From Schistosoma haematobium (Eukaryota; Platyhelminthes; Trematoda; Strigeidida; Schistosomatidae), in the NCBI RefSeq assembly GCF_000699445.3, contig NC_067196.1, forward strand, positions 39,266,616-39,330,615: a stretch of 64,000 nucleotides of DNA. The letters run 5' to 3'. Below are positions 23,513 to 36,197 of the stretch, piece after piece. Numbering within the stretch: position 1 is the first letter of the stretch; each line of letters opens with the position of its first letter. A program made the position numbers and the translations under genes. The notes under the pieces were generated by a model, which ran no database searches, was not told the origin of the DNA, and was given only the letters and a program-made list of their open reading frames with translations.

Positions 23513-24948
23513 AAAGTTTAGGTTATGCTTCTTCCTCCACCTGGTGTAGGTCGTCCTATAGAGGTAACGCGTTCAATCATTCATAATTACAATGTATACT
23601 GACGATTAGCTACTTTAGCTATTCTCCAAATAAGACTGAAGGCTATGATTTTTTGGTTACTTCTTCTCAGATTAGACAGAATTAAGTGGTTGTCAATCAG
23701 AAATTCTTCGACGGAGAAGATACTATCTGTGCGTGACGGCACCTGACGAATCCTCGAAATTAAGAAATGATCTCAATTCTTCAATAAGGCCAAAGAACCA
23801 AAATTACGTAGTCGTTATCTCCTTTGCTCGTGCGCTAAGCAAAGCTGACTTTACGGAGAATGCCATCTCCTGAAATCATCATATGAGGTTGAGATAATCT
23901 CTCCCGTTAACAATTATCGTACTCAGTGTCAGCAGCTAACTTACCGCAAAATACTAACCAGTGATCTTTAGGGGTTTGCAAATATCGCTGAGTGTCGTAA
24001 AAATTCATGAAGATTGATAAACTATTAAGTGTGTACTTTTAGTGCTATTGGACAGAAGTACATAAACAGGTGAGTTCCCTCTCCTATTCTGGACTATATG
24101 CCTTTGAGTGTTAAAAACATGTCAGGTACAGACGGGGTCCCGCATGTGGCTTGAGATGCCCACGTTTCAAATTTTTCTTTCATATGGGTATCATGTACAC
24201 TGCTTGGCTCATGCAGGTCATACAGTATGTTCTGTGAACACGTAAGCTTGATTCTTTCGATATGAAGGGCTTATGCGTTCTTGCCTTGTCCTCTCCAATT
24301 GGCCATGGAAGGAAAATAGACCTACCTACCCATATATTTACTTATGCTTGACAGTCCATAAATAGAATTGTCTACCCGAGTCGCTTTCGGTCTTGATTCT
24401 GGCATTATTTGGCTTGTTCAAATGAATGTAGATACCGATTGATAACCAATGCCTGTTGGCACAAGATACATCGGGATCGAATGCGGTGATCTGAAGAGGA
24501 GAGGAAACCACCTTCGGTATTTTTTGCCTGGTATATCTATCCTTCTTGGTCAACCGTACCATATGTACGATCAATATGTTATAATGCTTCAGCGAAGGCT
24601 TTACGAACTTCCGCTCTTTAATATCATAGGTTGCATAATCATTGTTTGTGTTTTCTGGGGTACTTTCCACAACGATTCTCCTTTATTCAATCTCAGTCAA
24701 CTTGAGTTTTCGTCCGACCTGCCTTAGGACATAGTACACACGTACTCGCATGACGCGACTCATGGCAAGGACCACTCAAAATGGCATACAAAGGACCCAT
24801 CAAAGTCCTTCATTGCAAACGCGAGACAGATTATATTAGAGGAAACATGAATATTGTAGAAGATTTGGTCGAGAAACAAAATTAGCTTGACAATTGGCTT
24901 GCAGTAACATCCAGAAAATTCATGGAACAGAGTGATGCCTGCACATCT
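23513..24948. other. No identifiable gene
   Basis: Open frames at 24338-24727 on both strands overlap one another and match nothing I recognise. The stretch borders the decayed CR1-like element and may include its 5' end. Confidence 0.35.
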
Positions 24949-27900
24949 GGCATCAGGTCAAACTGCAGGGATGAAAAGAGTTTAGGTAACAGCATCTCAC
25001 GGCTTGTTGAGATGGTTCTCACTGAAAGGTCAGTCATTTTTCCATAAGTTAAGAGAGTCCTTCAGAAGGGAGTCAAAGCGTGCATCTGAACACAGCCACA
25101 TTATGGCCTTAATTAATAAGCTACTTAAAGAGACAGTCGCAGGAGTTTATATTCACAAGCTTTATAGTGTAGCACAAAATGTGGGTTCAAGAAGCACGCA
25201 AACAAACCGAGTCATGGACGTAACTCCTACTTTTGCTGAGAAAAGGAGCCTAATATTGAAAAATCGACGCGAACTGGCTGAATCCGGAATATATGTTCGT
25301 AAGGATCTCAGCCTGGTTAATCATATTAGTAGACTATCAAAAAAAGCATAAACATATGAGCGCCTCCGGAACGGTTAAAAACCTCATACTTAAGGGTTTT
25401 CACGCAAAACTAAACTACTCAGCGGAACGAAGGCGTTTGTCACCATATTAAGGGTATGTCATGCAAATGCTAAATATGATGGAGGAGCTCAAATACGTGG
25501 TGAGTACAGAAAATCCTAGTGTTATTTCTGTCTTAGAAACATGGGTAGCGTCAGATAAGTATGATAGTAGATATTAATCGCTTCGTCTCTTACTTTGTAG
25601 GGCTGACAGAATAAACTGTAGGGTTACTGAGATTATCCTGTTCATGAAAAGCGTCCTAACCATACGAGCTACAAAGATGGTGGCACACGACTCCAGGACA
25701 TGTGAACTGGTGCTTTGCCTTCAAAAATATAAAGGGCAAGATGTTCACTCGGTTGTAGTATACCTCAGCCATGAATGATCATGTGGTCATCACGTCCAAA
25801 GTCATGGTTGATCTGGTCTGTCAAGCTGTTGCGCTAGCCCATCCTAGCTCATGGAAGACAAACATAAAGACGACTATCTCCGCAGCCTCGACTGAAAGCT
25901 TGAAAATTAACTCCGGTGCATCAGTAGACGAGGCATGAACTCAATTCCGGCAGTCATATAATCAAGTAGCTCAACTATTTACATACCGGACAGTTCCAAA
26001 GAAGAAAAAACACAGGCATTACTGGATAAACCAGAAGATGCGATATCCACCAAAACAAAGGAAGTGTTGGGTAGCCATCAGCCTCTAAACAACAAATATA
26101 ATTGGATGCTACAGATAATTGCGAAGTTAGTATGTAACTAGAATTCGGGTATCTCAGAGAAAATATGAGAACCAGTTAACGCAATATGTAATCAATCATC
26201 CCATGAGACTGGTCTCGTACATAAATTACAAAATGAAGGTGCATCATTAAACCTTCAATCCAACTACCGAATGGAGTGAATCTTAGGTTACAGAGAAAAA
26301 CAGTGACAAAGCAGAGGACATTGCCAACTATTTTGAGATAGTTTTCACTCAGGAGGCCCCTTTAGACAAGGGACTAGACTCAAATAAAAGATGACGAAAT
26401 TGGTTGCTTACTGTGAATTTTGATGTGGACGGAGTACTAAAGGCCCTGAGCACCTTATACACAGAAAGCTCAACAAGACCAGATGGACCACATGTTAGAA
26501 TTCTAAGGTCAATTATACCATACATTGTCACTCCATTTGCTACTATATTAAATCTGCAAGTTAGCCAAGGTGAGTTACCCACGGACTGGAATGATACAAT
26601 CGTCAATCCAATACATAAGACAGGAACAAGACAACTTCCATCAAACTGCTGACATGTCGGCAGTACTTGAAATACTGTAGAGAATAATCTAAAACGTCAA
26701 AACAACATTCGTAGGAATCAATAACTTGTTGAATAACGTATACCGTGGTTTCTGAGAAGGATTAGCTTACACAACATTCTCATAGCAAGGGTGGCTCTAC
26801 ATAGTGGAAAACCAGTGGATGTTGCCTATATAGACTTCAACATGAAGTAGACTACTCTTGAAGCTAGAAAATATGAGAAATTTCGGACTTCGCCTGGAGT
26901 GGATCAAGGATTTTGTGATAGGTCGCAGACATAAAGTACGAATAAATTACAAATGCTCCTCCTGGAAACCAGTACGTAGTGGAGTACCGCAAGACTTTGT
27001 CGTAGGTACTTTACATGTTATATTGTATATACAGTTAGGCCTCCAATTCTACTACACGCTGATGATGTAAAAATCTGGCGTGAAATAGCAGGAAACACAG
27101 ATGCGCATGTTTTTGAGGCAGACTTGATTGTTCTAATTAACTAATCTAAGAAATGGCTGATGCCTGTCAACGCGGCTAGGTGTGTCTACATGTATATTTG
27201 TGGATACAACGATATATATGTACAGCGCAGGAGAAGAGTCAGTGCCTATAGTTCAGTCTGACAAGGACCATGAGGTGAAGGCAAGCCGCAATCTGAAAAG
27301 CACAGACAACCATCATCAGGTCACGGCTAGAAAGTTTAGAACATTACGGGCTTAGAGACGGACATTTATTAAGTTAGTTCTTAATATGTTCACTACAGTA
27401 AACACAAAACTAGTGAGATCCAGGCTGCATGTCTTCGTTCAAAAGGCGACTCGGATATGTTGGCAAAATTAAAAAAAGAAGCTACTGGTGCAATTACAGA
27501 ACTCAGGGGTGTAGCCGTAAATAAATCCCCAAAACAAATAGCTCTGTAAGTCTTCGACATTGGATGCTGACCACATTAGTTTTGGTGTACTCACCTAGTT
27601 GAAGGCGTTCGGTCATGCATCCACACCAGATCACGAGTGGGAACGCCGTGCTCAACATCCCCTACAATCGCTAGCCAGTCTAAATAAGCCGGTCCGCGAT
27701 ATATTGATAGCCTATTAAATATATCTTCAGACTTCCTCCCTCTTACCTTTTGATTTCACTTGTTGGGTACGCTTCATATTAGGTGTTACTGGTTAAAGTG
27801 TTGTCAAACTCTGAATACCTGTGACATTTTCAGGGGTTTATTGTACAAAAAGTGGCTTGAAAAGCTAGACCTCTTTAATTTGTCTTATCGCAGATTAAGA

Positions 27901-28149
27901 TTTGATCTGATTTTGATGTACAGAATACTAAGAAATGATTTTGGACACGATATATCCTCTCTTTTTCTTCCCACTAGGTCGGAACATCTCAGAGGATTTA
28001 GCAAGCGAGTAGAGAAGCCAAGAAGGAACAAAATACCCGTGGCATACATGTTTTCACACCAAGCCATCAATTATTGGAACCTGTTATCCGAAGCGCTGGT
28101 GTCCGCACGCTCAAGTGACTGGTTTATGAAAAGACCAGACACTCGATGA
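24949..28149 (+). mobile_element. CR1-like non-LTR retrotransposon, heavily decayed
   Basis: Pieces in plus-strand order: an ORF1-like end (25004-25351, with TFAEKRSLILKNRRELAESG and a following charged tail), scattered endonuclease-region scraps, RT start (26404-26652, DGPHVRILRSIIP and QVSQGELPTDWND), RT middle (26858-27110, GVPQD and LLHADDVKIWREI in another frame), and the C-terminal RT tail (27840-28149, WLEKLDLFNLSYRRLR). Many stops and frameshifts make it non-functional. An LTR lies between the last two parts. Confidence 0.75.
27545..27832 (+). mobile_element. LTR inserted in the CR1-like element
   Basis: Starts TGTAAGTCTTCGACATTGG and runs to 'gaatacctgtgacattttca'. It is about 80% identical to the LTR at 60548-60839, which is followed by a primer-binding site. 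No internal sequence follows here, so it is a solo LTR or fragment. It interrupts the CR1-like RT just before its C-terminal tail. Confidence 0.75.
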
Positions 28150-28779
28150 AGCTGACTAGAAAAAAACTAACGTAGGCCCTCTCTTCTTACTACACAAATC
28201 CGAGTCTAAAAACCATGTACTCTGCTTGGCAAAAGCACTGTTATCGTCTTATGAATAACTCGCTTTGTAGTTCTTAACAGTTTTGTTATTGACATACTCA
28301 TTGCGTGTTGGTGTCTGATTTCGAGAAAAAACCAGTCATACAGCCCGTTTCCTTCAACTGTTCGGCCATTTCATATGGTATAAACCACTAAGATCAACTT
28401 GAATAGCTCTACTCTAACTCCATCTTTGCTCTACTTTTTGTTTCGAGTAATTGTTTACTAGATTGATGTTGTAAATTTACGTGAAGGTAAGGAAAGATAT
28501 AGAAAAATATTTTGAGGCAATACAAGATATAGTGCCGTGAGTTTTATTGGTGTATTCATTTTCGCGGAAAATGTCAAATAATAATTTTACGATATACATT
28601 AAAATAAAATACTAAACTCACGGGCTCAGATTTGAAAACGTGCCAGTTTTGCTACCATAGCAACACTACTGACATCGTACTCAAATAGAAGCAGCCTGGA
28701 AAGAAACTTGCCATTATTTACATTCAATTTTAATCAAACATACAACCAGTAACAGAACCTTTGTTTGAATCATTTGAAC
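28150..28779. other. Upstream region of the TMEM216-like gene
   Basis: Contains the end of CR1-like debris, then about 500 bp without recognisable repeats that should hold the promoter of the gene pair at 28780-34287. No clear TATA box or other element stands out. Confidence 0.35.
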
Positions 28780-29193
28780 ATGCTTCTCGTTCCAGCCGTA
28801 CATGTTTTACTTAATAAGTGTGGGCAATACTTAGTGTTTTCCTTTTTTGTTCTTGAAGTTCTTTTGTATGTATACAAATCTTATCACCTTCATTTCGGAT
28901 CAAGTGCCTGTGTAGAGGAGTTGTTTATATTGTTTGGTTGGTTGGTCTCAGAAGTCGCAAAACATTTTTTCGGTTCTTTGATATTTGACCCTAACGGTAT
29001 TTCCAAACCGGCGTATATTTCCAGCCTTGTGTTTTACATTCCTTCGGCTTTAGGTGGCACATTCTTTTTGTTCTGGCAGTCGTTCGTTACACAAATAGAA
29101 GTTGTCACCTGTTCTACTCTCTTGTGTTTCAACTGTCTTCAGTTCATTACATCCCTAGTGGTTATAATCCCTAACAGAAAAAACCCAAACTGA
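28780..29193 (+). CDS. TMEM216/TMEM17-family transition-zone membrane protein
   Basis: A single-exon gene for about 137 residues with four hydrophobic segments. It matches the family at spaced points: VLEVLLYVYK (family LELFIFLYK), EELFILFGWLVSEVAKHFFG (family ..GIEVIRLFFG), and IPSALGGTFFLFWQSFVTQIE followed by a last membrane segment (family FPSAMMAS..LLLQTYVLRLE). TMEM216 and TMEM17 act in the ciliary transition zone with the MKS complex. The ATG at 28780 is chosen; the frame is open a little upstream without another ATG. Length agrees with TMEM216 (~145). The next gene starts 37 bp after this stop, with no AATAAA between them. Confidence 0.75.
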   Translation: MLLVPAVHVLLNKCGQYLVFSFFVLEVLLYVYKSYHLHFGSSACVEELFILFGWLVSEVAKHFFGSLIFDPNGISKPAYISSLVFYIPSALGGTFFLFWQSFVTQIEVVTCSTLLCFNCLQFITSLVVIIPNRKNPN

Positions 29194-29230
29194 AATATCT
29201 GAGGTAGACCTTTGCTAGCTACCTAACCGC
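29194..29230 (+). promoter_or_regulatory. 37-bp intergenic gap with candidate trans-splice acceptor
   Basis: Between the stop of the TMEM216-like gene and the ATG of the PSMG2 gene, 'cctttgctag' at 29209-29218 provides an AG acceptor 12 bases before the ATG. Schistosomes resolve some polycistronic transcripts by spliced-leader trans-splicing. No poly(A) signal of the AATAAA type is present in the gap. Confidence 0.45.
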
Positions 29231-32200
29231 ATGTCATCTCACTGTGACTCTTCATTCCCCGCTCTTGATTGTAATTATTTTTCTTCGTATAACCTTATTG
29301 TCGCTTGTGTTGGTGTCGGCAATGTAGCCCAACTTGGATGTGATCTTTTAATCTATAACTTAGGTTGTGATGTTATTTGTAGTTTAAATTTTGAGTACTG
29401 CCCATCCGTAGTCGGTATCAATCCTTACCGATTGCCTGGAGATGTTCATGATATGATGACAACTTCACAGGTATATATATATTTTTTCTGAGTGTTATAT
29501 GATATATACAAGTTTTACGGTAATCTTTATGTAATAAATTCATAGTTGATCTAACTTCAACTATTCTGCGTCATAATGAACACAGTTTATAAGATTTCAA
29601 GCTGACTAAGCAGCTCAAACCTTGAACTGTTAGGAGGAATCAGTGAATAATTTGTCCTTCAAGATCTGCGTCTGGGTACTCAAAGATCATTCTTGATCAT
29701 GGAAAGGTATAACTTTTTATGTTCCTTATACAACTGAAGGGCAAAACAAGTTAGTTAATAATAGCGAGACTGATCACCCTCATGACCTACTCAGCTCATG
29801 TGAACCTCGAGCCTCCCTTCGAAGGACTCTGTGGAAGGTGTCTTTAACATTGCATCTGGTTAATATCTCCACAATCTACTGATTTTAGCTACAAAAATAT
29901 CCGTACAGGTCTTCTGTGTCAACTTGTATTTCCAAAATGAATACACTTTTAAGTTTAGTATTTAAACTTCGTAGTGGTCTGTTATGTTTAGAGGGATCAT
30001 GAGCGACATGAATCGTAGTGATTATTCCCCCTGAATCCTTCTGTACTGCACAGACTGCAAACTTGAAGCTTCCATGCGAGCTAAGTGCAGTTCATTTTTT
30101 TGGTTCGCATACATTTTTGATTACCCTTTTTTGAGCACATTACAAGAGGATGATAGGTTAATGATAAATGATCCAAGAACCGTTTTGCAAATGAGGTCCT
30201 AAATAAACAATAAGAAAGGTTTTAAATTATCCCGAAGTTAGTCTATAAAGAAAATCCAAGATAGTATTCAATTTTGCTGCAGAATCCCAATGGGAAGAAG
30301 CAGGTATTTTTGAAGTAAAAAGTGTGGTACTTGAGTCATCCCGAAAGTACGTGACCGATACAGTTCCACTACTATTCACCATTATCACCCTTCATTTGCT
30401 GCTACTGAAAGGACAGTTTCTATTGGTATAGTCACATAACCTATTTAAGTTTTTGTAATGAAACAAAATATCATTTGGATCTAGCGTCTCTCTCAAGTTC
30501 TAAAATCATCTCCATGTAATAGATTCTAAGGGCCTGTAGTGATAGGCAAATCTTTAAACAATGGGAGCATAATCCTTAGGATTTCACTCTGTGGTACTTC
30601 ACTCGTCATTGAAAACTAGTTAGATATGGCAAAGCAAACTCTGACAGCTAACGATCTCCCCTATAAGTAATCTGAAAGTTACTAAGCACCCGATAGTTGC
30701 TGCTAATCCCGGTTTCAGGTGAGCGATTCGATAATTAACTTTATTGAATATCTCCATAAAAATTAGTAAGGTCATGTGCATAGGTTGAATGTACTCCAAT
30801 GAGATGGTACATCTATTCTAAACAGTTAACAGGCCTGTATCACGTGATCTATGTAAGAGAATTCCATGTTGTGGTTAAAAAACTTTACAGTTATTGAATA
30901 GATAGTTGCTTATGGGTTCGTGAATTCTCCCATGACTTACTCCGAAAGGCTAAGAAATTAGTTCACAATTGGAAGTTCCTATCTTGCTGTTTACGTCACA
31001 GTCAAATAAGAATACTAGTTCTCATTCAGTCGTTTTATTAGCATCACCTGCTTTTTGTCAATTATTATTCCGAAACAAACTATATTTAAGGTGTTCAGTT
31101 AATAAGGTTGGTCACTACTTTTGTAATGGACGGCCTATATAGACGATACACACAACACCCCACGTGTGTTGTTGACTTCTTAATGATCACAGTTTCACCT
31201 TAGTTTGTTTAACAATATAAAGCATCCTATCCTAAACTTTTGGGAATTTCACATCCTGTTTTAATCTAGCCCATGTTACAAAAACTAATATGACAGATCC
31301 ATAATTAATTAATTTCAAAGTTTTTGAGACATATTACTAATGCGTATATCTTTATTTTTCCAAGATATGGTTTTTCTTAAGATCTTATATGTTCGTACCC
31401 CTTTAGAAATGTTCTAAATTATTTTCAAAGCGAAGAGTGTAATCTTTGAAGAATGAGAACTTTCACCATTAAATAATCTATGGCTACTCCACTAGTGCAT
31501 CCATTTCGTTTTTATATATCGAGACTTTTCTAGGTCGTGAAATTCATCACACCAATGTTATATTTTCCCGGAAAATGACGACTCATGGGTCGTACATCAA
31601 TTTAGGCTCCCGCTCATTTGTACCCTTACCATAGCAAGGATCAGTAAAGAATTCTTCAATTTACGTAAACACCTTAAAACTTTGCGTTTGCGATTCCTTA
31701 ATCTGGATAGTTTACCACAAATGAAAACTATTTGTTCTTCTCTTTTGAAGATTTATGCTAATCCCGAACTTCAGCTAGCTGTGTTACAAATTCGAGCCCC
31801 TCCCTTCACCGGTTCCAAACGAAAGCATGTCAAGGAGCTTGTGACCTTCCTGAAATCTATGAAGTTTAAAACTGTGGTTTTACTTTCAAGTAGCTTTGCG
31901 ACTATTCTTAAAGTAAGTTGACTATTTTCTATCTAAATCCTATCAATTACTGAACATTCTTGACAGTTGGTGTTTACTCGTATTTAAAAACGTAAGCTAG
32001 AAACTTATTAAGGTAGCGTGATATGGTTTTCCTCGTGTTTTCGAGTAAATGACTAATATATTAAACCAACTGTTATGTGCGTTGACCCCAACAGTCTTTA
32101 TTTGAGCATTTCAATCACACACTAGCCCCGTACACGCAGTCAGGCATTTGCATACATCCCAAAAATTGACGCTATCCCTGAAGACAGTTTTTATGGGTAC

Positions 32201-34287
32201 ATGCTAAACTACACTATGATATCTGCAAACTTCAGGTTAATAAGGTTTCTCTAAATCTAGTGAATTGCCATACATTCAAAGGAAGAAAGTGTTGTTTCTG
32301 AGATCATTTTGAGCACAAAATCTGATAATATTACCGAACATGAACATCGCTGATAGTTACTTAGTACAATCATTTCATGTGAACATTCGTCGTAACTTCC
32401 AATTCGAATAATGGTATTCACATAAAGGGCTTTTGATAACTTATAGTGTTCTTTCTATGCTCCTTTCAACAACAGTCTCTATTACAACCTCAGCCTGCAG
32501 GTTCAAGTGTCATTTTCACACGTATGATTACAATTAGATGTCGATATTCCTTTCTACACACCACAACTTGAGGGGAAAACAGCCAGTATGATACATCAGT
32601 TTTATAACATGCTTGATCTTCCCGGTTTCCTGTTCACAAATTCTTAAGCGTGACAGCAGTAAAAGTCGACATATGGTGATTCTTCAACCGAAGGGTAAAT
32701 TATCTGGTTTTTCCACATCAATGTGTGTCTACGATATCAACTGCTACATTGAGCGTACAGTCACACAACTAAGTCGAGTCAGTGAACACCTTTCGGGGTT
32801 AATTAAAGAGTTTGATGAAGATAACGTACATCTTCCTGTTACAGTAGGTCGATAGCAGTCATGTAGAAGATAAAAACAAATCATTTAAAGTAGTTAATCG
32901 TATATCCACTACCTTTCCTTATTAGATTTGATCTTGTCTCTTACACTTGACAGAAGCTACGGGGATCCGAACTAACAACCTGTGTATTTATGAAGACTTT
33001 TCCATGCCCTTATCTCTTCCCTCACCTTTTGTTAAATGAACACTTCATTGTCTAATTATCTAAACACTACGTAATTTTATAGTTAGTAGTAAATACTATT
33101 TTAATATCATTGACCTACTTCCTACTATAGAACACTGACTGAACCCTTTCCTATCCGTATCACAACTAGTACACCAGTTATCACAAACAATTTGTACTTT
33201 TTACCTACTGTTTATTTTCGTAATCCATTCCAATGTTATCGCTGACTCATAAACTGCCTTGATTAGTTTGTGAATTTCATATGTCCATACAAATATTCTT
33301 ATACATTATATTGAAGCCCGACAATTAAAAGGAATATTGTTCGCTTATATACATTCTAATTCGCAATACAATAATTTCTACTATATTTTTAGTCACACAA
33401 AATTAAGCAACAGACATGTGATGAATGGGATAAGAAGGGCACACATATATACTATACGCTCATATAAAGGCAGTCAAGATTGACAAGCGAATAATTATCA
33501 AGGTCAAAATGTGACCCAAGTAGAATGAGTAGATTGGCCTGTCCGAAAGCTAGAATAAGGTATATGGGCTTAAAATAATAACTGGCACTACAATTTTAAT
33601 GATAAAAGTTGCTATCTTGAAGAGTTTACTTCTCTGTAGTTATCTGATAAAAACACGCTCAACCAAAATAATTAATAAACGGTGGGCACCATCCTTCCAG
33701 AAAACTGGGACTACTCCATCTCAGCGCATCTCTTCCCCTTGCTTCAGTTACTTTTAGCTTCAATAAGAATTATTTTTATAAAATGACTATCTGTAATCCT
33801 TTTTTTACAACAGATTTAACACAATCACCCATAATTCTATAGTCCTGTATGCCACTCATCTATTTCACTTCTCCCGTTCGTTTTACAGGATGAGGAGCTA
33901 AACTCAGCACCACTGCAGTATGCTTTGTCGTCGTCATTCTGCGCTTCTGATCGTAAACGCTTTGATGAACTGGATTGGTATCCCCTTAAGACGTACAGTG
34001 ACCACCTAGACTGTCAATTATCTGTTGTTTATTATTTACCTGGGTGTGGAATTGCAAGTTATTTATTTGAAGAATTACTCAAACATGAAGAGATATCTGC
34101 TTGTCTGTTAAATCTTTTCACATCTGAAGGCGATAACAGTGGCGATGCACTTTATGTTGTGCAGCATTTGAATAAGTGGTTACAATTCAAAGCACAACAC
34201 GGAGTTAAAGACACAAGTTTCCAATGGTCTCTCCCCCCTTCTTGGAGCTATTTGTTTGGAACTGATCCTGTTGATGAATTGTATTAG
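29231..34287 (+). CDS. PSMG2: Proteasome assembly chaperone 2 (PAC2)
   Basis: PAC2 pairs with PAC1 and guides assembly of the 20S proteasome alpha ring. Three exons join in phase 0: 29231-29470, 31751-31912 and 33889-34287, giving 266 residues (family ~264). Matches include LIVACVGVGNVAQLGCDLLI near the start, IYANPELQLAVLQIRAPPF opening exon 2, VVLLSSS, LPGCGIASYLFEELL, and the C-terminal SEGDN..DALYVVQHLNKWLQ with WSLPPSWSYLFG. Splice ends are GT/AG with a good pyrimidine tract before exon 2. Intron 1 is 2.3 kb and intron 2 about 2.0 kb, the latter holding a Penelope-like fragment. An ATTAAA lies about 8 bp after the stop. Confidence 0.92.
32613..32855 (+). pseudogene. Penelope-like endonuclease fragment in a PSMG2 intron
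   Basis: The frame contains STSMCVYDINCYIERT, which follows the Penelope endonuclease pattern (N)SMCIYRSNC....YIGRT seen at 35810, with a deletion before YI and Gly replaced by Glu. The following QLSRVSEHLSGLI also fits the family spacing to the EH motif. It is a short, damaged, sense-strand fragment. Confidence 0.55.
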
Positions 34288-34831
34288 ACTTTTATTAAAT
34301 ATTTACAAAAGATTAGTTTTCTAGCATTTCAGGTTTTCTGACGAATGAAACTTTTCGCTAAGAATTTTTATGAATTCATGAGTTCGTAGATTTAAGTTGT
34401 TCATCAAATGAAAAAGCTAAGCAATGACGGTAAATATGCTAAGAATTCGGATCTATAATTTCGAAGTTCAGAATTATTATGAAGGCCTAATTTCATTCAC
34501 TAACACTCAGTATACAGGTTTATTTGTATTTAGTAACAAGTACAACTTGTGTGTGACTTTTATAATCAGTTTTACCTTCTCAATTACTTAGAAAATTTAT
34601 TGTACATAACCCTAGTTTTCCTGCAGCAGGATAATTCGGAAAACATGGTGATATTGTTGTTTAATTTTGTGACGTCCATAGATTATAGGCATCAACGAGT
34701 GACGTGTTTGTTTGAATAACCAGAGAGAAGTCTGTTTAGCGGTTCCACTAATTTAAGCATTCTTGAATCAGAGTATCATTATCTATCAAGTAAATATATG
34801 TTGAAAATTCCCATTTTGCCATTTGGTTAAT

Positions 34832-35173
34832 AAAGAAGAAACGAATTGAGCGAAATTTCTTTTTAATTAGCTTTTCATCATGGCTCTACACTAATATATA
34901 TATGATTTACAATAATGATATAATACTCATCGAGTGGATACGTCATGTAATAATTACATAATGACATTAAAATTAACATTGAGTAATTGGGAGAAAGAGG
35001 ATTATTAATATTCAAAGTAATTATTAAATCAAGAAGTTGCTACGTTTCGTAATATATGAAAAGAGAAGGAACAGAATTTTATAATGGATGGTCAATAGAA
35101 TAGTAGTTACGTAAGAATCAAAAGATGAATGTTGAGGAAATATAAAGTTCGAAAATAACAAAAACAAAATTTT
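34832..35173 (-). repeat. Left arm of a ~341-bp inverted repeat (Penelope 3' UTR)
   Basis: This arm is nearly identical to the reverse complement of 36198-36538. Its first bases 'aaagaagaaacgaattgag' pair with 36538 downward. Because the right arm directly follows the Penelope endonuclease, the arm is an inverted copy of that element's 3' UTR. Confidence 0.9.
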
Positions 35174-35193
35174 CCAGTTTTTCAAAGGAAATA

Positions 35194-36197
35194 TCCGCTT
35201 AAAAGCACAATTAGCCATTGACCAATTTATTATCGCTATATAGACGATACTTTCATGGTATTAGAAAAAGAACATGATAAGGACAATCTACTTAATATAT
35301 TTAATAACGTTCATCGATCATTTAATTTTACATCAGAAGATGAACAGAACAATAGCATATCATGTTCAACTAACTGGAAGAGCAGACGGAACTTTAAGAT
35401 GAGGTTTATACAGAAAGTCTGCAACAGGACAGTACACTCATTTCTACAGTGCAGTTCCAATCAGATACAAAAGGAACTTAATAAAGATCATGACTCATCG
35501 TGCCAGAATTATTTGCTCGGAAGACACCATTGAAGATGAATTGGTTAATATTCGAAACTTACTTAGTACGAATGGGTACCCTAGGAAATCCATCGACAAA
35601 CACATGATGGAGATGAAAACAAGAACAAAGATACCTACCGTCCCTAAGAAAGTACTGTTCATAAATGACACCACTAAAGAAATCGTGACTCAGAAACTAA
35701 GAAGAGCTGTACAAAAAACACTTAATGCAGCCAGATTAAATGTTATCTTCTACAACCACCTCAAAATAAGAACGGCCAATAAAGACAGACTGCCTGAATT
35801 CGCCAACTCCATGTGCATCTATCGGTCCAACTGCTCCTATGGAGCCAGTTATATAGGGCGTACAATTCGGCAAGTTCGTTATCGTATTACAGAACGTCAT
35901 CCGCCGTGATTAAACAAATGACAGGTAAAAGTGATTCTCCCTCACTTGGTCGACACGGGTCATCAAGTTGAATTGAATAGAGCTTTTAAGGTTAACTACA
36001 ATATCCCATCAAATTTGCTGCATGGTTTACGAGTGCACCTTTCGCATATTGCGGAAGCCATCGCAATCCATGTTCACGAACCTGACCTTTGCATTCAAAA
36101 GAGATTTGTACAACCAATTTTGTTGCCTTGGCCATCGGTATAAGATTTCCTTCAGCAGAACTATTTTTCATAAATCTTCCACTCGTTTTTTCTCTTT
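35194..36197 (+). pseudogene. Penelope-like element, 3' half (RT end and GIY-YIG)
   Basis: The copy starts inside the reverse transcriptase: RYIDDTFMVLEKEHD carries the YIDD catalytic box at about 35236-35250. It continues through the linker region (35490-35800) to the endonuclease SMCIYRSNC..GASYIGRT (35808-35860) and its tail HIAEAIAIHVHEPDLCIQKRFVQP (36048-36120). Frames change at about 35350-35500 and a stop/frameshift follows RITERHPP at 35909, so it is inactive. It is flanked by the inverted repeat arms. Confidence 0.85.

Noticed and set aside
25004..25351. 115-codon frame as a host gene
   Set aside because: The charged LILKNRRELAESG-type stretch resembles ORF1 tails of CR1/jockey elements, and RT remnants of such an element follow on the same strand.
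28765..28779. Start of the TMEM216-like protein at 28765
   Set aside because: That codon is TTG; the first ATG in frame is at 28780.
31682..31750. Upstream part of the frame before PSMG2 exon 2 as coding
   Set aside because: A strong acceptor (ttcttctcttttgaag) at 31750 gives the correct phase and family match; the upstream residues have no counterpart in PAC2.
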